Source: Campylobacteraceae bacterium (GTDB lineage Bacteria > Campylobacterota > Campylobacteria > Campylobacterales > Sulfurospirillaceae). From it: a stretch of 32,637 nt of DNA. A program made the translations under genes and the position numbers. Position 1 is the first letter of the stretch. The number at the start of each line of letters is the position of its first letter. The stretch covers positions 1-32,637 of the forward strand of contig JALUBH010000017.1 of NCBI GenBank assembly GCA_027050775.1, given 5' to 3'. Below are positions 19,338 through 29,047 of this stretch, one piece after another. Below the pieces are notes generated by a model. The model was given only the letters and a program-made list of their open reading frames with translations. It searched no databases and was not told the DNA's origin.

Positions 19338-20635
19338 AATCTATCTTTATATTTTTCATATACGGCTATTTTATTTCTTCCGCTGTTTTTTGCCCTGTAT
19401 AGTGCGTCATCTGCTTTTTTGAAAAACTCCTCTTTGGTATCTTCTTTATCTATTTGTGCCAAACCTGCACTTACGGTAAATTTTGGCAAAGAGTATACTT
19501 TCAAGTTCTCTATACCCTCTCTCAATTTTTCACAAACTATTCTTGCTTTATCTATATCGGTTTCACTCATCAATAAAGTAAACTCTTCCCCTCCCCACCT
19601 GGCAAAAATATCGGTTTCTCTTATATGTTCCATAAAATAACCTGCCAATATCTTAAGTACTTCATCGCCAATCAAATGTCCGTACGAATCATTAACATTT
19701 TTAAAAAGGTCTATATCAAATATCGCCAAACACAAAGGTCTGCCATATCTTAAATATCTCCTATACTCTTTATCTAAAAATTTATCGAACATCGATCTAT
19801 TGTAAGCAGATGTCAATTTATCGTGAAAGGCATCATGCAGTGCGGCTAGTCTCTCCTTATGCAAAGTTGTTATATCAACAAAAGATATAGCGTGTAAAAC
19901 TTCATAGTCAACATCTATTTTTTGCATATCTATCTTGTATATCTTATCATTTTCAAAGAGACACACTAGCGCATCCTTGGAATTACGATACTCTTTTACG
20001 AAACTTTCCGGGTTTTTTGCGGAAATACATCTGTTTTGTGTCTCTTCATACAAGTCCTCTTTGGAATCTTGAAAAATATCTATAAATCTCTTATACTTTG
20101 TAAAAAATTCATCTATGTTTTTTATATTAAAAAGCTGTAAAAATGACTTTGAAGCAAACTCTATATCCTTAAAATTTGTTAAGACAGATATATTTGATTT
20201 GCTATCAAACATAGCTTGAATTATCTTTTGCTTTTTTAAGTTTTCTCTGTTATTTACTATATTTTTAGCTATATGATTTAGCTTAATTTTAAATTTATTT
20301 TTATTGATAGGCTTTATCAAATATGCCTCTACTTGCATCTCTAAAGCTTTTAAAGTGTATTTTGATTCAGTGTGGGCTGTGGTGAAAATTATAATTTGCT
20401 CAGGATTTATCTCTAAAATCTCCTCTGCTAGCTCTATGCCGTTTTTGTTTGGCATCTTTATATCCGTAATGACGATATCGGGAAAATGTTTTTTATAGAG
20501 CTCCAACCCTTCATTGCCATCGGTTGCTATATACTGTTTTTGAGTGTATCTTTTTAAAGTTTTTTCAAATGCCTCTCTAGCTTCTTTTTCATCTTCAACA
20601 TATAGCACTGACATCTGTTTAGAATAAAAATTCAT
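19334..20635 (-). CDS. Response regulator with PAS-like middle and GGDEF diguanylate cyclase output
   Basis: A 433-residue protein. The receiver domain (about 8-125) has the acidic pair in YVEDE, the phospho-acceptor D58 in VITDIKMP, FTTAH and K108. A PAS-like region (about 140-255) precedes the GGDEF domain (about 265-427), which begins DKLTSAYNRSMFD and has FDIDLFKNVNDSYGHLIGDEVL and the active-site motif GGEEF (348-352). The inhibitory site RETD (339-342) lies exactly five residues before GGEEF, so product inhibition by c-di-GMP is expected. It is the likely partner of the kinase encoded directly downstream. A strong AGGAGG lies before the ATG. Confidence 0.94.
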   Translation of the reverse strand: MNFYSKQMSVLYVEDEKEAREAFEKTLKRYTQKQYIATDGNEGLELYKKHFPDIVITDIKMPNKNGIELAEEILEINPEQIIIFTTAHTESKYTLKALEMQVEAYLIKPINKNKFKIKLNHIAKNIVNNRENLKKQKIIQAMFDSKSNISVLTNFKDIEFASKSFLQLFNIKNIDEFFTKYKRFIDIFQDSKEDLYEETQNRCISAKNPESFVKEYRNSKDALVCLFENDKIYKIDMQKIDVDYEVLHAISFVDITTLHKERLAALHDAFHDKLTSAYNRSMFDKFLDKEYRRYLRYGRPLCLAIFDIDLFKNVNDSYGHLIGDEVLKILAGYFMEHIRETDIFARWGGEEFTLLMSETDIDKARIVCEKLREGIENLKVYSLPKFTVSAGLAQIDKEDTKEEFFKKADDALYRAKNSGRNKIAVYEKYKDRL

Positions 20636-20665
20636 ATCTGCCTCCTGTTTTGCTATTAGACTTCA

Positions 20666-20674
20666 ATTGTAACA
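20666..20674 (-). promoter_or_regulatory. Extended -10 promoter for the response regulator-kinase operon
   Basis: On the minus strand TGTTACAAT (TGnTAnAAT form) lies 31 bases before the response-regulator start codon, giving a leader of about 24 bases that includes the AGGAGG site. Confidence 0.45.
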
Positions 20675-20714
20675 TTATTAATCCATATTTAGCAATATAT
20701 AATATTTGAAATAG

Positions 20715-20720
20715 TAGAAT
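20715..20720 (+). promoter_or_regulatory. Possible -10 box for HDOD-rnr-holA
   Basis: TAGAAT lies 33 bases before the HDOD start codon in the 117-base divergent gap. Other AT-rich hexamers nearby could serve as well. Confidence 0.3.
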
Positions 20721-20752
20721 ACCTCTTGTATATTAACAAAAAGGGCTAAAAT

Positions 20753-21565
20753 ATGGATAATAACATTATAAAAAAGATAAAATCTCTTCCTCCTCTTGAT
20801 GATACGGTTGTGATGATACAAAGAATCTCTACAGATAAAAATAGCTCCATGCATGACTTGGTAAAAGTTGTAGAAAAAGACCCTATGCTCACGGCAAATA
20901 TACTAAAATCAGCAAATTCTCCTCTTTATGGCTTCAGTAAAGAAATCAAAAATATAGGTCACGCTATATCACTCTTTGGTATGGCTACCATCAGAGGTTT
21001 TGCACTCTCAAGTGCTATCAAAGACAATATAAAGATAAATCTGAAACCTTATGACATAGATAATCATAAATTTTTAGATATCAGCACTGTTCAAAGTGTT
21101 TTGATGTTCAAATGGTATTCTAGGGTCAACAGATCCATGCTAGATGTTTTACAACCTGCTTCTTTTATGATGGAAGTCGGAAAACTTATCATATCTCACG
21201 AATTAGTAGAGCAAGGAAATTCAAATGAGTTTAAAAGTGCACTCAGAAAAGACAGCAGCCTTGAAAATCTTGCAAAACTTGAGGTAGAAATGGTAGGCTT
21301 CACAAATGAAGTAATAACAGCAAAAATATTTGAACAGTGGAATCTTGAAAGCGAATTAATAGAATCTATAGAGTTTTCAAATTCACCTTTTTTAGCAAGT
21401 GAATATATACAAGATTTTGCAAAAGCTCTACATGTAATAAAAAGTTCCGCGAATATTTTTGGCATCTTACGAGATGAACAAAAAGAAAACTCTATAAATC
21501 TTATAAATGAGTATGGTTTAGATCCTGCACCTTATGAAAAGGCTTTGGAGCAACTGGATATTTGA
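20753..21565 (+). CDS. HDOD domain signalling protein
   Basis: A 270-residue protein made almost wholly of one HDOD domain, a catalytically silent relative of HD phosphohydrolases. It begins IKKIKSLPPLDDTVVMIQRI, then LVKVVEKDPMLTANILKSANSPLYGF, KNIGHAISLFGMATIRGFAL, and FMMEVGKLIISHEL, which are standard HDOD stretches. No GGDEF, EAL or receiver domain is attached. Such proteins are adaptors in signalling or c-di-GMP networks; the divergent neighbour is a c-di-GMP-forming regulator, so a shared pathway is likely but inferred. AAAAAGGG precedes the ATG. It overlaps rnr by 4 bases and so is coupled to RNase R. Confidence 0.92.
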   Translation: MDNNIIKKIKSLPPLDDTVVMIQRISTDKNSSMHDLVKVVEKDPMLTANILKSANSPLYGFSKEIKNIGHAISLFGMATIRGFALSSAIKDNIKINLKPYDIDNHKFLDISTVQSVLMFKWYSRVNRSMLDVLQPASFMMEVGKLIISHELVEQGNSNEFKSALRKDSSLENLAKLEVEMVGFTNEVITAKIFEQWNLESELIESIEFSNSPFLASEYIQDFAKALHVIKSSANIFGILRDEQKENSINLINEYGLDPAPYEKALEQLDI

Positions 21566-23505
21566 AAGAGTTTCTTGGGCAATTAGCCGATGGAACTCTT
21601 AAAAAAGAGATTCCGCTAGATTTTCAGCCTCTTATCAACACGCTTATCAGACAAAAAGCACTTAGAAAGCTCCCTAGTGGCTATAGATTAAACACAAAAT
21701 ATAAAATAGGTACTATAGATATAGCACAAAGTGGAACAGGTTTTTTAAAAGTTTTTGGCGATAAAAATGGCAAAGATCTACTCATAGAATCTGCAAATCT
21801 TTCAGGTGCCAACAGAGGTGACACAGTCCTTGCCAAAAGAGTTTTTACAAAAGCAAAAACCAGAGCAAAAGCAAAAGTTATCTTGGTGCTTCAAAGAGAA
21901 AATAATTTTAGTGTTGTGTATACAAAAATCCAACAAAACAGAATAGTTGGCATAAACCTCTCAACTACTCTTGTACTAAATATCACTGCATCACAAAAAT
22001 CACTCAAACAACTGCCTCTAGGTACAGTTTTAAAAATAGACAATGAAACAAACAACATAGTAGAAGTTCTAGGAGTGATGGATGATCCAAAAGTAGATGA
22101 AAAAATCTCTTTGGCGCTCTATGATAAAGTGGAAATTTTCAGTAGCGAGAGTGAGGCGGAAGCTAAAGCCCAAGGCGACTGGGTAGATAAGTCTTTATAT
22201 GAAGACAGAGTCGATTTTACATCTTTACCATTTTGTACCATAGACCCGATAGATGCAAAAGACTTTGATGATGCTATATATTTTGATAAAAACAATTATA
22301 TATTGTATGTTGCCATAGCCGATGTAAGCGAATATGTATACGAGATGGGACACATAGATAAAGAGGCAAGACAAAGGGGCTTTTCTATATATTTTCCGCA
22401 TAAGTCAATCCCTATGCTCCCTAGAAGCTTGAGTGAAAACATATGCTCTTTGAAGCCAAATGTTGACAGGCTCGCTTTTGTGTTTAAGATAACACTCGAT
22501 AAAAAGAGTCTCAAGCCTATAAAAGAAGAGTTGCTAAACGGTATTATAAACTCAAAGAAGAGATACAATTATGACCAAATAGACATTTTCTTGAAAAATA
22601 ATTTAGACAATACCGATAAAACAGATAAAGAAATTCTAAAATTTTTATTACCACTTTTTGAAGTTACAAAAAAATTAAGAGAAATAAGACTAAAAAATGG
22701 ATTTGAGTTTAGATCAACAGAAATAAGAATGAAATTAGATAAAAATCAAAATCTCATATCCACTAGAGTCGAGAGCGAAACGCCCTCTCACGGACTCATA
22801 GAAGATTGTATGCTTTTGGCAAATAAAGCAGCGTCCAAAAGGATAAAAAAAGGGATCTTTAGAACTCATGACGACCCAAGCTACGACAAACTTCAAGACC
22901 TCCTGGACAATCTCTCCCTTATAGGAATTGAGGTTGATTTCGTAGCAGATGCACCAAAGATGATAAGAAATATACAAACTAAAGCCGACACGCTAGATAT
23001 AAGAGAAGAGGTAGACAAACTCATAATTCGCTCTCAAAAAAAAGCAAAATACGAATCTTCCAACAAAGGCCATTTCGGACTAGGATTTGACTCCTATACC
23101 CACTTTACCTCTCCGATTAGAAGATACAGTGATCTCATACTCCACAGACTACTTAAAGCAGATAAAAAAGGTGATAAAAAGAGATTTAACTTTTTGCTTG
23201 AAAATATAGATAAGATTTGTGAGGATATCAGCTCACTAGAGAGAGAAAGCGACAAGGTTGCCTGGGACTATATGGATAGAAAATATGCTAGATGGGCAGC
23301 TTCACATGTAGGTGATGATTTTGAAGCGATAGTCACCGCGGTACAAAAGAGTACCATAGCAAAATTAGACGATGAGATAAAAGGTGCAAGGCTATTTTTA
23401 CTTGATGATAACTTAGAACTCTTCGAGAGGGTTTTAGTTAAAATAGTAGAAGCCGACATACCAACTTCAAGAATTTATGCAAAGGTTTTAAAAAGAGATG
23501 TATAA
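21562..23505 (+). CDS. rnr: Ribonuclease R (RNB-family 3'-5' exoribonuclease)
   Basis: Degrades structured RNA from the 3' end. The 647-residue protein has a short N-terminal region with a winged-helix or cold-shock-like part, then the RNB domain with the metal-binding aspartates in TIDPIDAKDFDDAIYF (D228, D234, D236, D237), AIADVSEYV, SIYFPHKSIPMLPRSLSENICSL and the C-terminal THFTSPIRRYSDLILHRLL. The last 80 residues (HVGDDFEAIVTAVQKSTIAKL onward) look like a divergent S1-type domain. The start is a TTG that overlaps the HDOD stop (TTGA). The compact size fits Campylobacterota enzymes. Confidence 0.94.
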   Translation: MKEFLGQLADGTLKKEIPLDFQPLINTLIRQKALRKLPSGYRLNTKYKIGTIDIAQSGTGFLKVFGDKNGKDLLIESANLSGANRGDTVLAKRVFTKAKTRAKAKVILVLQRENNFSVVYTKIQQNRIVGINLSTTLVLNITASQKSLKQLPLGTVLKIDNETNNIVEVLGVMDDPKVDEKISLALYDKVEIFSSESEAEAKAQGDWVDKSLYEDRVDFTSLPFCTIDPIDAKDFDDAIYFDKNNYILYVAIADVSEYVYEMGHIDKEARQRGFSIYFPHKSIPMLPRSLSENICSLKPNVDRLAFVFKITLDKKSLKPIKEELLNGIINSKKRYNYDQIDIFLKNNLDNTDKTDKEILKFLLPLFEVTKKLREIRLKNGFEFRSTEIRMKLDKNQNLISTRVESETPSHGLIEDCMLLANKAASKRIKKGIFRTHDDPSYDKLQDLLDNLSLIGIEVDFVADAPKMIRNIQTKADTLDIREEVDKLIIRSQKKAKYESSNKGHFGLGFDSYTHFTSPIRRYSDLILHRLLKADKKGDKKRFNFLLENIDKICEDISSLERESDKVAWDYMDRKYARWAASHVGDDFEAIVTAVQKSTIAKLDDEIKGARLFLLDDNLELFERVLVKIVEADIPTSRIYAKVLKRDV

Positions 23506-24484
23506 AAGAGAATTTGAAAACTTATTAAACAACTCCAAACTTCCAAAATCACTGATTTTATATGGGTCTTGCTTCTATCAAAACAACTATTTTGGAAATA
23601 AAATACTTAAAAATCTAAATGCTCTTCCTGAAGAGAAGTTGCTATTTTACTATGATGAATATGATTTTACTTTAGCAAAAAACTTTCTCTCGCAATCATC
23701 ACTTTTTGGCGATAGAAACATACTCATCATAAAAACAGATAAAACCATAACAAAAAAAGAGCTCGATATTTTAGTGGAATTGGCTCATAAAAATAGTACA
23801 AATCACTTTTTGTTTCAATTTTTTGGAGATGATTCAAAAGCGAAAAATATTGCCAAAGCATTTACGGTAAAAAAGAGTGCAAATTTTGTAAGATTTTTCA
23901 AGCCAAATCAGGGTGAAGCGATATTTTTACTACAAAGTAGAGCAAAAGAGATAGGGCTAGATATAGGCAGGTATGCCCTTTCGCACCTTTACCAACTCCA
24001 AAATGAAGACATAACACTCTGTATCAACGACTTAGAAAAACTGAATATTTTAGATAAAGAGATAGAGATTTGCGATATAGACAAACTCATATATGGTCTA
24101 GGCAGTGTAGGAATGGACGGCTTCATATATGAACTTTTGCAGAAAAAAGATATACGAGAAACATACTCAAGACTTATGGATTTAGGAAGTGCGGATGAGA
24201 TAAGAATCATCAATGCCATAGAGTCGTATATAGGTCAGCTTTTCCAATTTTATAGCTACATTAAAATCAATGGTAATTTTGACGCAAGAGCAGTTTTAGG
24301 ATATCCTCTTCCTCCTGCTATCGCACAAGAACGCTCCCGATTATGCATGATGTTTAGCACAAAGACATATAACGATATGTTTACACTTTTACTTCAAAGT
24401 GAATACAGCCTAAAAAAAATGCAAAATATAGATAAAAACTCACTTCTTCTATCCACCTTAATAAAACTTCAAAGTTTATTGTAG
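23498..24484 (+). CDS. holA: DNA polymerase III delta subunit
   Basis: The clamp-opening subunit of the clamp loader. The 328-residue protein begins MYKREFENLLNNSKLPKSLILYG, then the degenerate AAA+ core with LFYYDEYDF, SLFGDRNILIIKT and ELDILVELAHKNSTNHFLFQF, and a C-terminal collar region with QNEDITLCINDLEKL and QSEYSLKKMQNIDKNSLLLSTLIKL. There is no Walker A, as usual for delta. It overlaps rnr by 8 bases. From memory, the rnr-holA-rpsF-ssb-rpsR order is also present in H. pylori. Confidence 0.9.
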   Translation: MYKREFENLLNNSKLPKSLILYGSCFYQNNYFGNKILKNLNALPEEKLLFYYDEYDFTLAKNFLSQSSLFGDRNILIIKTDKTITKKELDILVELAHKNSTNHFLFQFFGDDSKAKNIAKAFTVKKSANFVRFFKPNQGEAIFLLQSRAKEIGLDIGRYALSHLYQLQNEDITLCINDLEKLNILDKEIEICDIDKLIYGLGSVGMDGFIYELLQKKDIRETYSRLMDLGSADEIRIINAIESYIGQLFQFYSYIKINGNFDARAVLGYPLPPAIAQERSRLCMMFSTKTYNDMFTLLLQSEYSLKKMQNIDKNSLLLSTLIKLQSLL

Positions 24485-24490
24485 TATAAT
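24485..24490 (+). promoter_or_regulatory. -10 box for rpsF-ssb-rpsR
   Basis: TATAAT directly follows the holA stop codon and lies 77 bases before rpsF, giving a leader of about 70 bases. That leader has CTGAG/CTCAG pairing (24498-24502 with 24534-24538) and a small GGT-GAAA-ACC hairpin (24544-24553) just before AAAAGGAG. Autoregulation by S6:S18 at this leader is known in other bacteria; the conserved recognition element is not clear here. Confidence 0.5.
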
Positions 24491-24566
24491 CGCGTTTCTG
24501 AGCTAATTTTTTAGTTCAAAAACAACATCCTTACTCAGTTATGGGTGAAAACCAAAAGGAGCAAAT

Positions 24567-25043
24567 ATGCGACATTATGAGTTGCTAACAGTACTCAAAC
24601 CTACTCTCACAGAAGAAGAGACAAAGGCAAAGGTAGATTTCGTAAAAGAAATTTTAGAAAAAAATGGTGCGCAAATCGCAGCATTTCAAGAAATGGGAAC
24701 AAGAAGACTTGCATACCCTATCCAAAAGCTAGAGCGTGGATACTACAGTGTATTTTACTTCACAGCTCCTACTAGCGCTATCTTAGAGGTAGAAAGACTT
24801 ATCCGTATCACTGAAGAATTCATCAGATTTATGAGTGTTAAGTATGAAAACCAAAAAGAGATGGCATACTGGAACAAGCAAGCTGAAAAATTTGCTTTAA
24901 AAGTAGAAAAAGAGGTTGAAGCTGAAGAGACTCTAGATGAAGAATCTCCAAAAGAAGCAACAACTGAGGATTTAGTATCCGAAGAAGTTGTATCAACTGA
25001 AACCGTAGTGGTAGTAGAAGAAGCCAAAGCTACACAAGAGTAG
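24567..25043 (+). CDS. rpsF: 30S ribosomal protein S6 with acidic C-terminal tail
   Basis: A small-subunit protein that binds 16S rRNA with S18. The core (1-95) is typical: [67 protein letters not shown]. Residues about 110-158 are an unstructured glutamate- and valine-rich tail ([13 protein letters not shown] and beyond) that makes it longer than the usual 95-135 residues. AAAAGGAG precedes the ATG. It is the first gene of the operon with ssb and rpsR. Confidence 0.97.
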   Translation: MRHYELLTVLKPTLTEEETKAKVDFVKEILEKNGAQIAAFQEMGTRRLAYPIQKLERGYYSVFYFTAPTSAILEVERLIRITEEFIRFMSVKYENQKEMAYWNKQAEKFALKVEKEVEAEETLDEESPKEATTEDLVSEEVVSTETVVVVEEAKATQE

Positions 25044-25057
25044 GCAAAGGAGTCACA

Positions 25058-25549
25058 ATGTACAACAGAATAATTTTAGTTGGTAACCTCACAAGAGATC
25101 CTGAACTCAGATATATGCCAAATGGCGGTGCAGTTTGCACAACAGGCATAGCAACAAATCGAAAATTCAAAAAACAAGACGGAAGTGCCGGAGAAGAAGT
25201 CTGCTTTGTGGACATCACTTTTTTTGGCAGAACCGCTGAAGTTGCAAACCAATATCTAAGAAGAGGAAAAAAAATCTTAGTAGAGGGTAGATTGAAGTTA
25301 GATCAGTGGACTGATCAAAATGGAGGAAAAAGAAGCAAACACTCTGTCGTAGTTGACAGTATGCAAATGCTAGACTCCAAAGGATCAAACGAGGGTGGTA
25401 GCGGATACAACCAAAATCCACAATCAAACTCAAACTACAACAACAATGACAACAACAATCAGCAAAACGACTATAAAAAACCTGCTGCACAACCACAAAG
25501 TGACAATATACCGGATATCGACATCGATGAAGATGAGATACCGTTCTAG
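25058..25549 (+). CDS. ssb: Single-stranded DNA-binding protein
   Basis: Coats single-stranded DNA in replication, repair and recombination. The 163-residue protein has the OB fold (MYNRIILVGNLTRDPELRYMP, FVDITFFGRTAEVANQYLRRGKKILVEGRL, QWTDQNGGKRSKHSVVV), an asparagine- and glutamine-rich linker (about 108-150), and the conserved acidic tip DIDIDEDEIPF that recruits partner enzymes. It sits 14 bases after rpsF and 24 before rpsR. AAAGGAG precedes the ATG. Confidence 0.97.
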   Translation: MYNRIILVGNLTRDPELRYMPNGGAVCTTGIATNRKFKKQDGSAGEEVCFVDITFFGRTAEVANQYLRRGKKILVEGRLKLDQWTDQNGGKRSKHSVVVDSMQMLDSKGSNEGGSGYNQNPQSNSNYNNNDNNNQQNDYKKPAAQPQSDNIPDIDIDEDEIPF

Positions 25550-25573
25550 ACAAAGATAGGAAAAGGATAAAAA

Positions 25574-25840
25574 ATGGCTGAAAAAAGAAAATATGCAAGA
25601 AAGTATTGTAAATATTGCGAAGCAAAGATAGAATTTATGGACTACAAAGAGACAAAAATGCTAAAACATTCACTCTCTGAAAGATATAAAATCATGCCTC
25701 GTCGTCTTACAGGAAACTGCAAAAGACACCAAGAGATGGTAGAACTTACCATAAAAAGAGCAAGAGCTGCTGCGCTAATTCCATATGTAGTAAATACAAA
25801 ACAAGTTATCGCAACACCATTTGATTTACTAAATCAATAA
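25574..25840 (+). CDS. rpsR: 30S ribosomal protein S18
   Basis: Binds the platform of the small subunit next to S6. The 88-residue protein is full length and typical: [58 protein letters not shown]. The CKYC pair and C56 give three cysteines, as in zinc-binding (C+) forms of S18, though this is an inference. AGGAAAAGGA precedes the ATG. The shared terminator follows 6 bases after the stop. Confidence 0.97.
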   Translation: MAEKRKYARKYCKYCEAKIEFMDYKETKMLKHSLSERYKIMPRRLTGNCKRHQEMVELTIKRARAAALIPYVVNTKQVIATPFDLLNQ

Positions 25841-25846
25841 AACAAA

Positions 25847-25875
25847 AAAACAGGCGTTATATAAGCGCCTGTTTT
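25847..25875. terminator. Bidirectional terminator between rpsR and lon
   Basis: AAAACAGGCG (25847-25856) pairs perfectly with CGCCTGTTTT (25866-25875), and TTAT/ATAA extends the stem to a very tight loop. On the minus strand the stem is followed by a run of T, an intrinsic terminator for lon; on the plus strand it ends in TTTT for rpsR. The lon stop codon (25857-25859) lies inside the hairpin. Confidence 0.85.
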
Positions 25876-28277
25876 AAAACTTCCTCTATCTTTACAACGG
25901 GGATAAACTCCATCTTCTCTTTTACCTCATCAGGAATATCGTCCAAATCTCTCTCATAGTTTTTCTTAGGAATAAGAACAGTTTTTATCTTGGCTTTAAA
26001 AGCGGCGATAAGCTTCTCTTTTAATCCGCCTATCGGCAGAACTTTACCGCTAAGTGTGAGCTCACCCGTCATAGCAACATCACTTCTTACCTTTTTATTT
26101 GAGAGTATGGAAGCTATAGCTGTCGCCATCGTTATACCGGCACTTGGACCATCTTTTGGGGTTGCACCCTCTGGTACATGTATATGCAAGTCATATCTTC
26201 TATAAACATCACTTGGTGTGATTTTTGGCGTATTTCCATCTTTATCTTTTCCTGTTTTTGGGATTATAGAGAGTGGAATATCCAATTTTTTACTATCTAT
26301 CAAAACCTTAACAACACTTTGTGCAATCCTAGCCGACTCTTTCATAACATCACCAAGAGAACCGGTCAGTTGAAGTAAGCCTTTGCCTTGTATCTTGATT
26401 GCTTCGATCTTAAGCACATCTCCTCCTACGCTTGTCCAAGCAAGTCCATTTACCTGCCCCACATGGTTCTCTTTATCTTTTTCTTCTATCTCAAAAATAG
26501 TCTTTTCAAGATACTCTTTTATATTTTTTTGACTGATGGTTATCTTTTTGATAGATGAATCCACCAAAAGCTCTTTTGCACATTTTCTAAACACTTCAGC
26601 AAGTCTTCTTCTTAAGTTCCTTACTCCCGACTCTCTAGTATAATTTGCTATTATCTTCTCTAAAGTAGCCTTTGTGATAGAGACTTCAGAATTTTTTAAT
26701 CCATGTTTTTTAAGTTCTTGAGGCAAGAGGTATTTTTTTGCTATTTCATATTTTTCCTGCGGGGTGTATGAATTTAAAAATATAAACTCCATCCTATCTC
26801 TAAGAGGTGCGGGGATAGAGCCTATATCGTTGGCTGTTGCTATAAATATAACTTTGCTCAAATCCAAGTTAAAGTTTAGATAATAGTCTCTAAATTTATT
26901 GTTCTGTTCCGGATCTAATATCTCCAATAAAACAGCAGTCGGATCACCACGATAGCTTCTTGAAACTTTATCTATCTCATCTAAAACTACTACAGGATTC
27001 ATCTCTTTTGCTTCTATGAGACCTTGAACTATACGGCCGGGCATCGCTCCTATATATGTTCTTCTGTGACCTCTTAGCTCATTTACATCCTCAAGCCCAC
27101 CTAGTGCTATACGGATAAGCTCTCTTTTGAGTGCAGTTGCGATTGAATTGGCAAGTGAAGTCTTACCAACACCCGGAGGTCCTGCAAAACACAAGATAGC
27201 GCCTTTCGCATTTTTATCTTTTATGCCTCTTTTTGCTATCAATTCTCTTACGGCAAAATACTCTTCTATACGATCTTTTGGCTTCTTAAGTGCATAGTGG
27301 TCCCTATCTAATTGTGCTCTAACATCTAAGATATCGAGTTTCTTTTTTGCTACTTTTTCAAAAGGTATCTCTATCACCCAGTCTAGATAACTCTGTATCA
27401 TACTTGCATCACTAGAATCCGGATGCATCCTTGAGAGTTTGTCAATCTGTTTTGATATCTCTTTATGGGCATCTTCATTCATATGCTTTTTCTTTGCATC
27501 AAGCTTTTTTCGATACTCTTCTATCTCTTCGTTTCGTTGGTTGTCAGTTCCTAGCTCTTTTTGTATCTGCTTTAACTGCTCTTTTAAAAAATACTCTTTA
27601 TTTATCTTGTCTATTTGAGAGTGTGCTTTGTTTTTTATCTCTTTTTGAAGCTTGCTTGTTTCGATTTCTGCCAATATAAACTCAATCAATTTCAGAAGCT
27701 TCTCTTCCTCGTCTTCTATCGAGAAAAGCTCTATAGCTCTCTCTTTTTTGAGTCTCATACTGCTTGCTACAAGATCACAGATTCTATTTGCTTCTCTGTT
27801 CTCTTCTATGGTTTTAAGCAAGTCAGGTGGAAAATAACCACTGATTTTGGAGAGTATATTTATCTTCTCTTTCAAAAGTGCCAACATCGCTTCACTCTTT
27901 TGCGATTGTGTACTGATACTTTTAATCACATCAACAACAGCTCTTAATGGCTTGCTTCCTATCTCTTCTACTATCTTGCCTTTAAGCATACCTTGGAAAA
28001 GAACTTTAACTCTTCCATCGGGGAGTTCCACTTTTCTCATGATTGACCCTATCACTCCTGAGTGATATATCGATTCAAAATCCACATTCCCTTCAAAACC
28101 AGGTTTTGTAGAGCATACCATTATCAGCGAATCATGACTTAAAGCATCATTTATAGCTTCAAGATTATCTTCATCTGACAAGAAAATCGGAGAAATCATA
28201 AAAGGGTATAAAAAAAGATTATCTTCTACGACTATCGGTAAAGTCGTAGGAAATTGGTTGTAATTATCAAGTTGCAT
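25857..28277 (-). CDS. lon: ATP-dependent Lon protease
   Basis: Degrades damaged and regulatory proteins in the cytoplasm. The 806-residue protein has the N-terminal substrate domain ([20 protein letters not shown]), a coiled-coil middle (about 210-280), the AAA+ module with Walker [10 protein letters not shown] (366-374) and Walker [10 protein letters not shown], and the serine protease domain with S712 in [12 protein letters not shown] and K755 in GGLKEK, the expected 43 residues apart. An insert of about 20 residues ([17 protein letters not shown], from 674) precedes the active site, which I recall as common in this phylum. It lies 16 bases after bamD on the same strand. Confidence 0.97.
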   Translation of the reverse strand: MQLDNYNQFPTTLPIVVEDNLFLYPFMISPIFLSDEDNLEAINDALSHDSLIMVCSTKPGFEGNVDFESIYHSGVIGSIMRKVELPDGRVKVLFQGMLKGKIVEEIGSKPLRAVVDVIKSISTQSQKSEAMLALLKEKINILSKISGYFPPDLLKTIEENREANRICDLVASSMRLKKERAIELFSIEDEEEKLLKLIEFILAEIETSKLQKEIKNKAHSQIDKINKEYFLKEQLKQIQKELGTDNQRNEEIEEYRKKLDAKKKHMNEDAHKEISKQIDKLSRMHPDSSDASMIQSYLDWVIEIPFEKVAKKKLDILDVRAQLDRDHYALKKPKDRIEEYFAVRELIAKRGIKDKNAKGAILCFAGPPGVGKTSLANSIATALKRELIRIALGGLEDVNELRGHRRTYIGAMPGRIVQGLIEAKEMNPVVVLDEIDKVSRSYRGDPTAVLLEILDPEQNNKFRDYYLNFNLDLSKVIFIATANDIGSIPAPLRDRMEFIFLNSYTPQEKYEIAKKYLLPQELKKHGLKNSEVSITKATLEKIIANYTRESGVRNLRRRLAEVFRKCAKELLVDSSIKKITISQKNIKEYLEKTIFEIEEKDKENHVGQVNGLAWTSVGGDVLKIEAIKIQGKGLLQLTGSLGDVMKESARIAQSVVKVLIDSKKLDIPLSIIPKTGKDKDGNTPKITPSDVYRRYDLHIHVPEGATPKDGPSAGITMATAIASILSNKKVRSDVAMTGELTLSGKVLPIGGLKEKLIAAFKAKIKTVLIPKKNYERDLDDIPDEVKEKMEFIPVVKIEEVLKQALI

Positions 28278-28293
28278 TATTTATCCTAAAGGT

Positions 28294-28938
28294 CTATTCA
28301 AACCAAGCTCTGTACCAAGCTACATGTGGTTTTATCATATTTGCATCTTTTAAAGATGATTTTTCGATTTTTTCTTTGTATATTTTACTAGCTTTTGGCT
28401 TGCCTATCCTCTTATATAGTCCTACAATCTGCTGGTCTGTTTGCAAATTTGCAAGTTCAAGCTTAACCAAAATCGTATTTACCATAGGATTGTATTGTGA
28501 GTTGGGGTATGTTATCAAAAACTCTTTTGTGCTTTTTATCGTATTGATTATGAGTTGTTGGTTTCTATTTGGATGTACAAAAGACTCAAAATTTGCCTTT
28601 ATCTTTAAAAATTTTGCATACTCACTGTTTTTTCTATCACCATATCGCTTTATATATTCATCAAGATAGAAATCTGCGAGTATATACTCCTCATTTTCTA
28701 TATGTGCATTAGCAAGGATAAGCATACTTGTCTTTAGCAAAGGAGACTCAACATGCTCGCTTGACAAAGAGGTAAAGTAGTCGTCAGCCTTTTCCAAATC
28801 TTGGCTCTTGATCTCTTTTATGATCTGCTCGTACCAATAAAGTGCCGGTTTGTTATAAACTGCTACCTTATTTTTATTCGAACAGCCAACAGCTAGAAAC
28901 AAAAACAGAGTTGTGATTAAAATTTTTAAAATTTTCAT
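28294..28938 (-). CDS. bamD: Outer membrane assembly lipoprotein BamD
   Basis: Component of the BAM complex that inserts beta-barrel proteins in the outer membrane. The 214-residue protein has a lipoprotein signal with lipobox LAVGC (C19), then TPR-like repeats: ALYWYEQIIKEIKSQDLEKADDYF, LADFYLDEYIKRYGDRKNSEYAKFLKIK, KSTKEFLITYPNSQYNPMVNTI. The size and the bamD-lon / fliW arrangement match relatives in the phylum. AAAAGGAAAG precedes the ATG. Confidence 0.92.
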   Translation of the reverse strand: MKILKILITTLFLFLAVGCSNKNKVAVYNKPALYWYEQIIKEIKSQDLEKADDYFTSLSSEHVESPLLKTSMLILANAHIENEEYILADFYLDEYIKRYGDRKNSEYAKFLKIKANFESFVHPNRNQQLIINTIKSTKEFLITYPNSQYNPMVNTILVKLELANLQTDQQIVGLYKRIGKPKASKIYKEKIEKSSLKDANMIKPHVAWYRAWFE

Positions 28939-28968
28939 GAATATCTTTCCTTTTAGTAATAAGTCGAT

Positions 28969-28974
28969 ATTGTA
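28969..28974 (-). promoter_or_regulatory. Likely -10 box for bamD-lon
   Basis: On the minus strand TACAAT lies 31 bases before the bamD start codon. No clear -35 box. Confidence 0.4.
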
Positions 28975-29029
28975 TCCAATTTTGTGTTATCAAAAAATAA
29001 AAGTCTATTTTTTTTTAATTTTGCCGATA

Positions 29030-29038
29030 TGTTATAAT
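29030..29038 (+). promoter_or_regulatory. Extended -10 promoter for fliW
   Basis: TGTTATAAT is a perfect extended -10 element 47 bases before the fliW start codon, so fliW looks sigma-70 dependent rather than under flagellar sigma factors. Confidence 0.6.
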
Positions 29039-29047
29039 ACGAATCTA

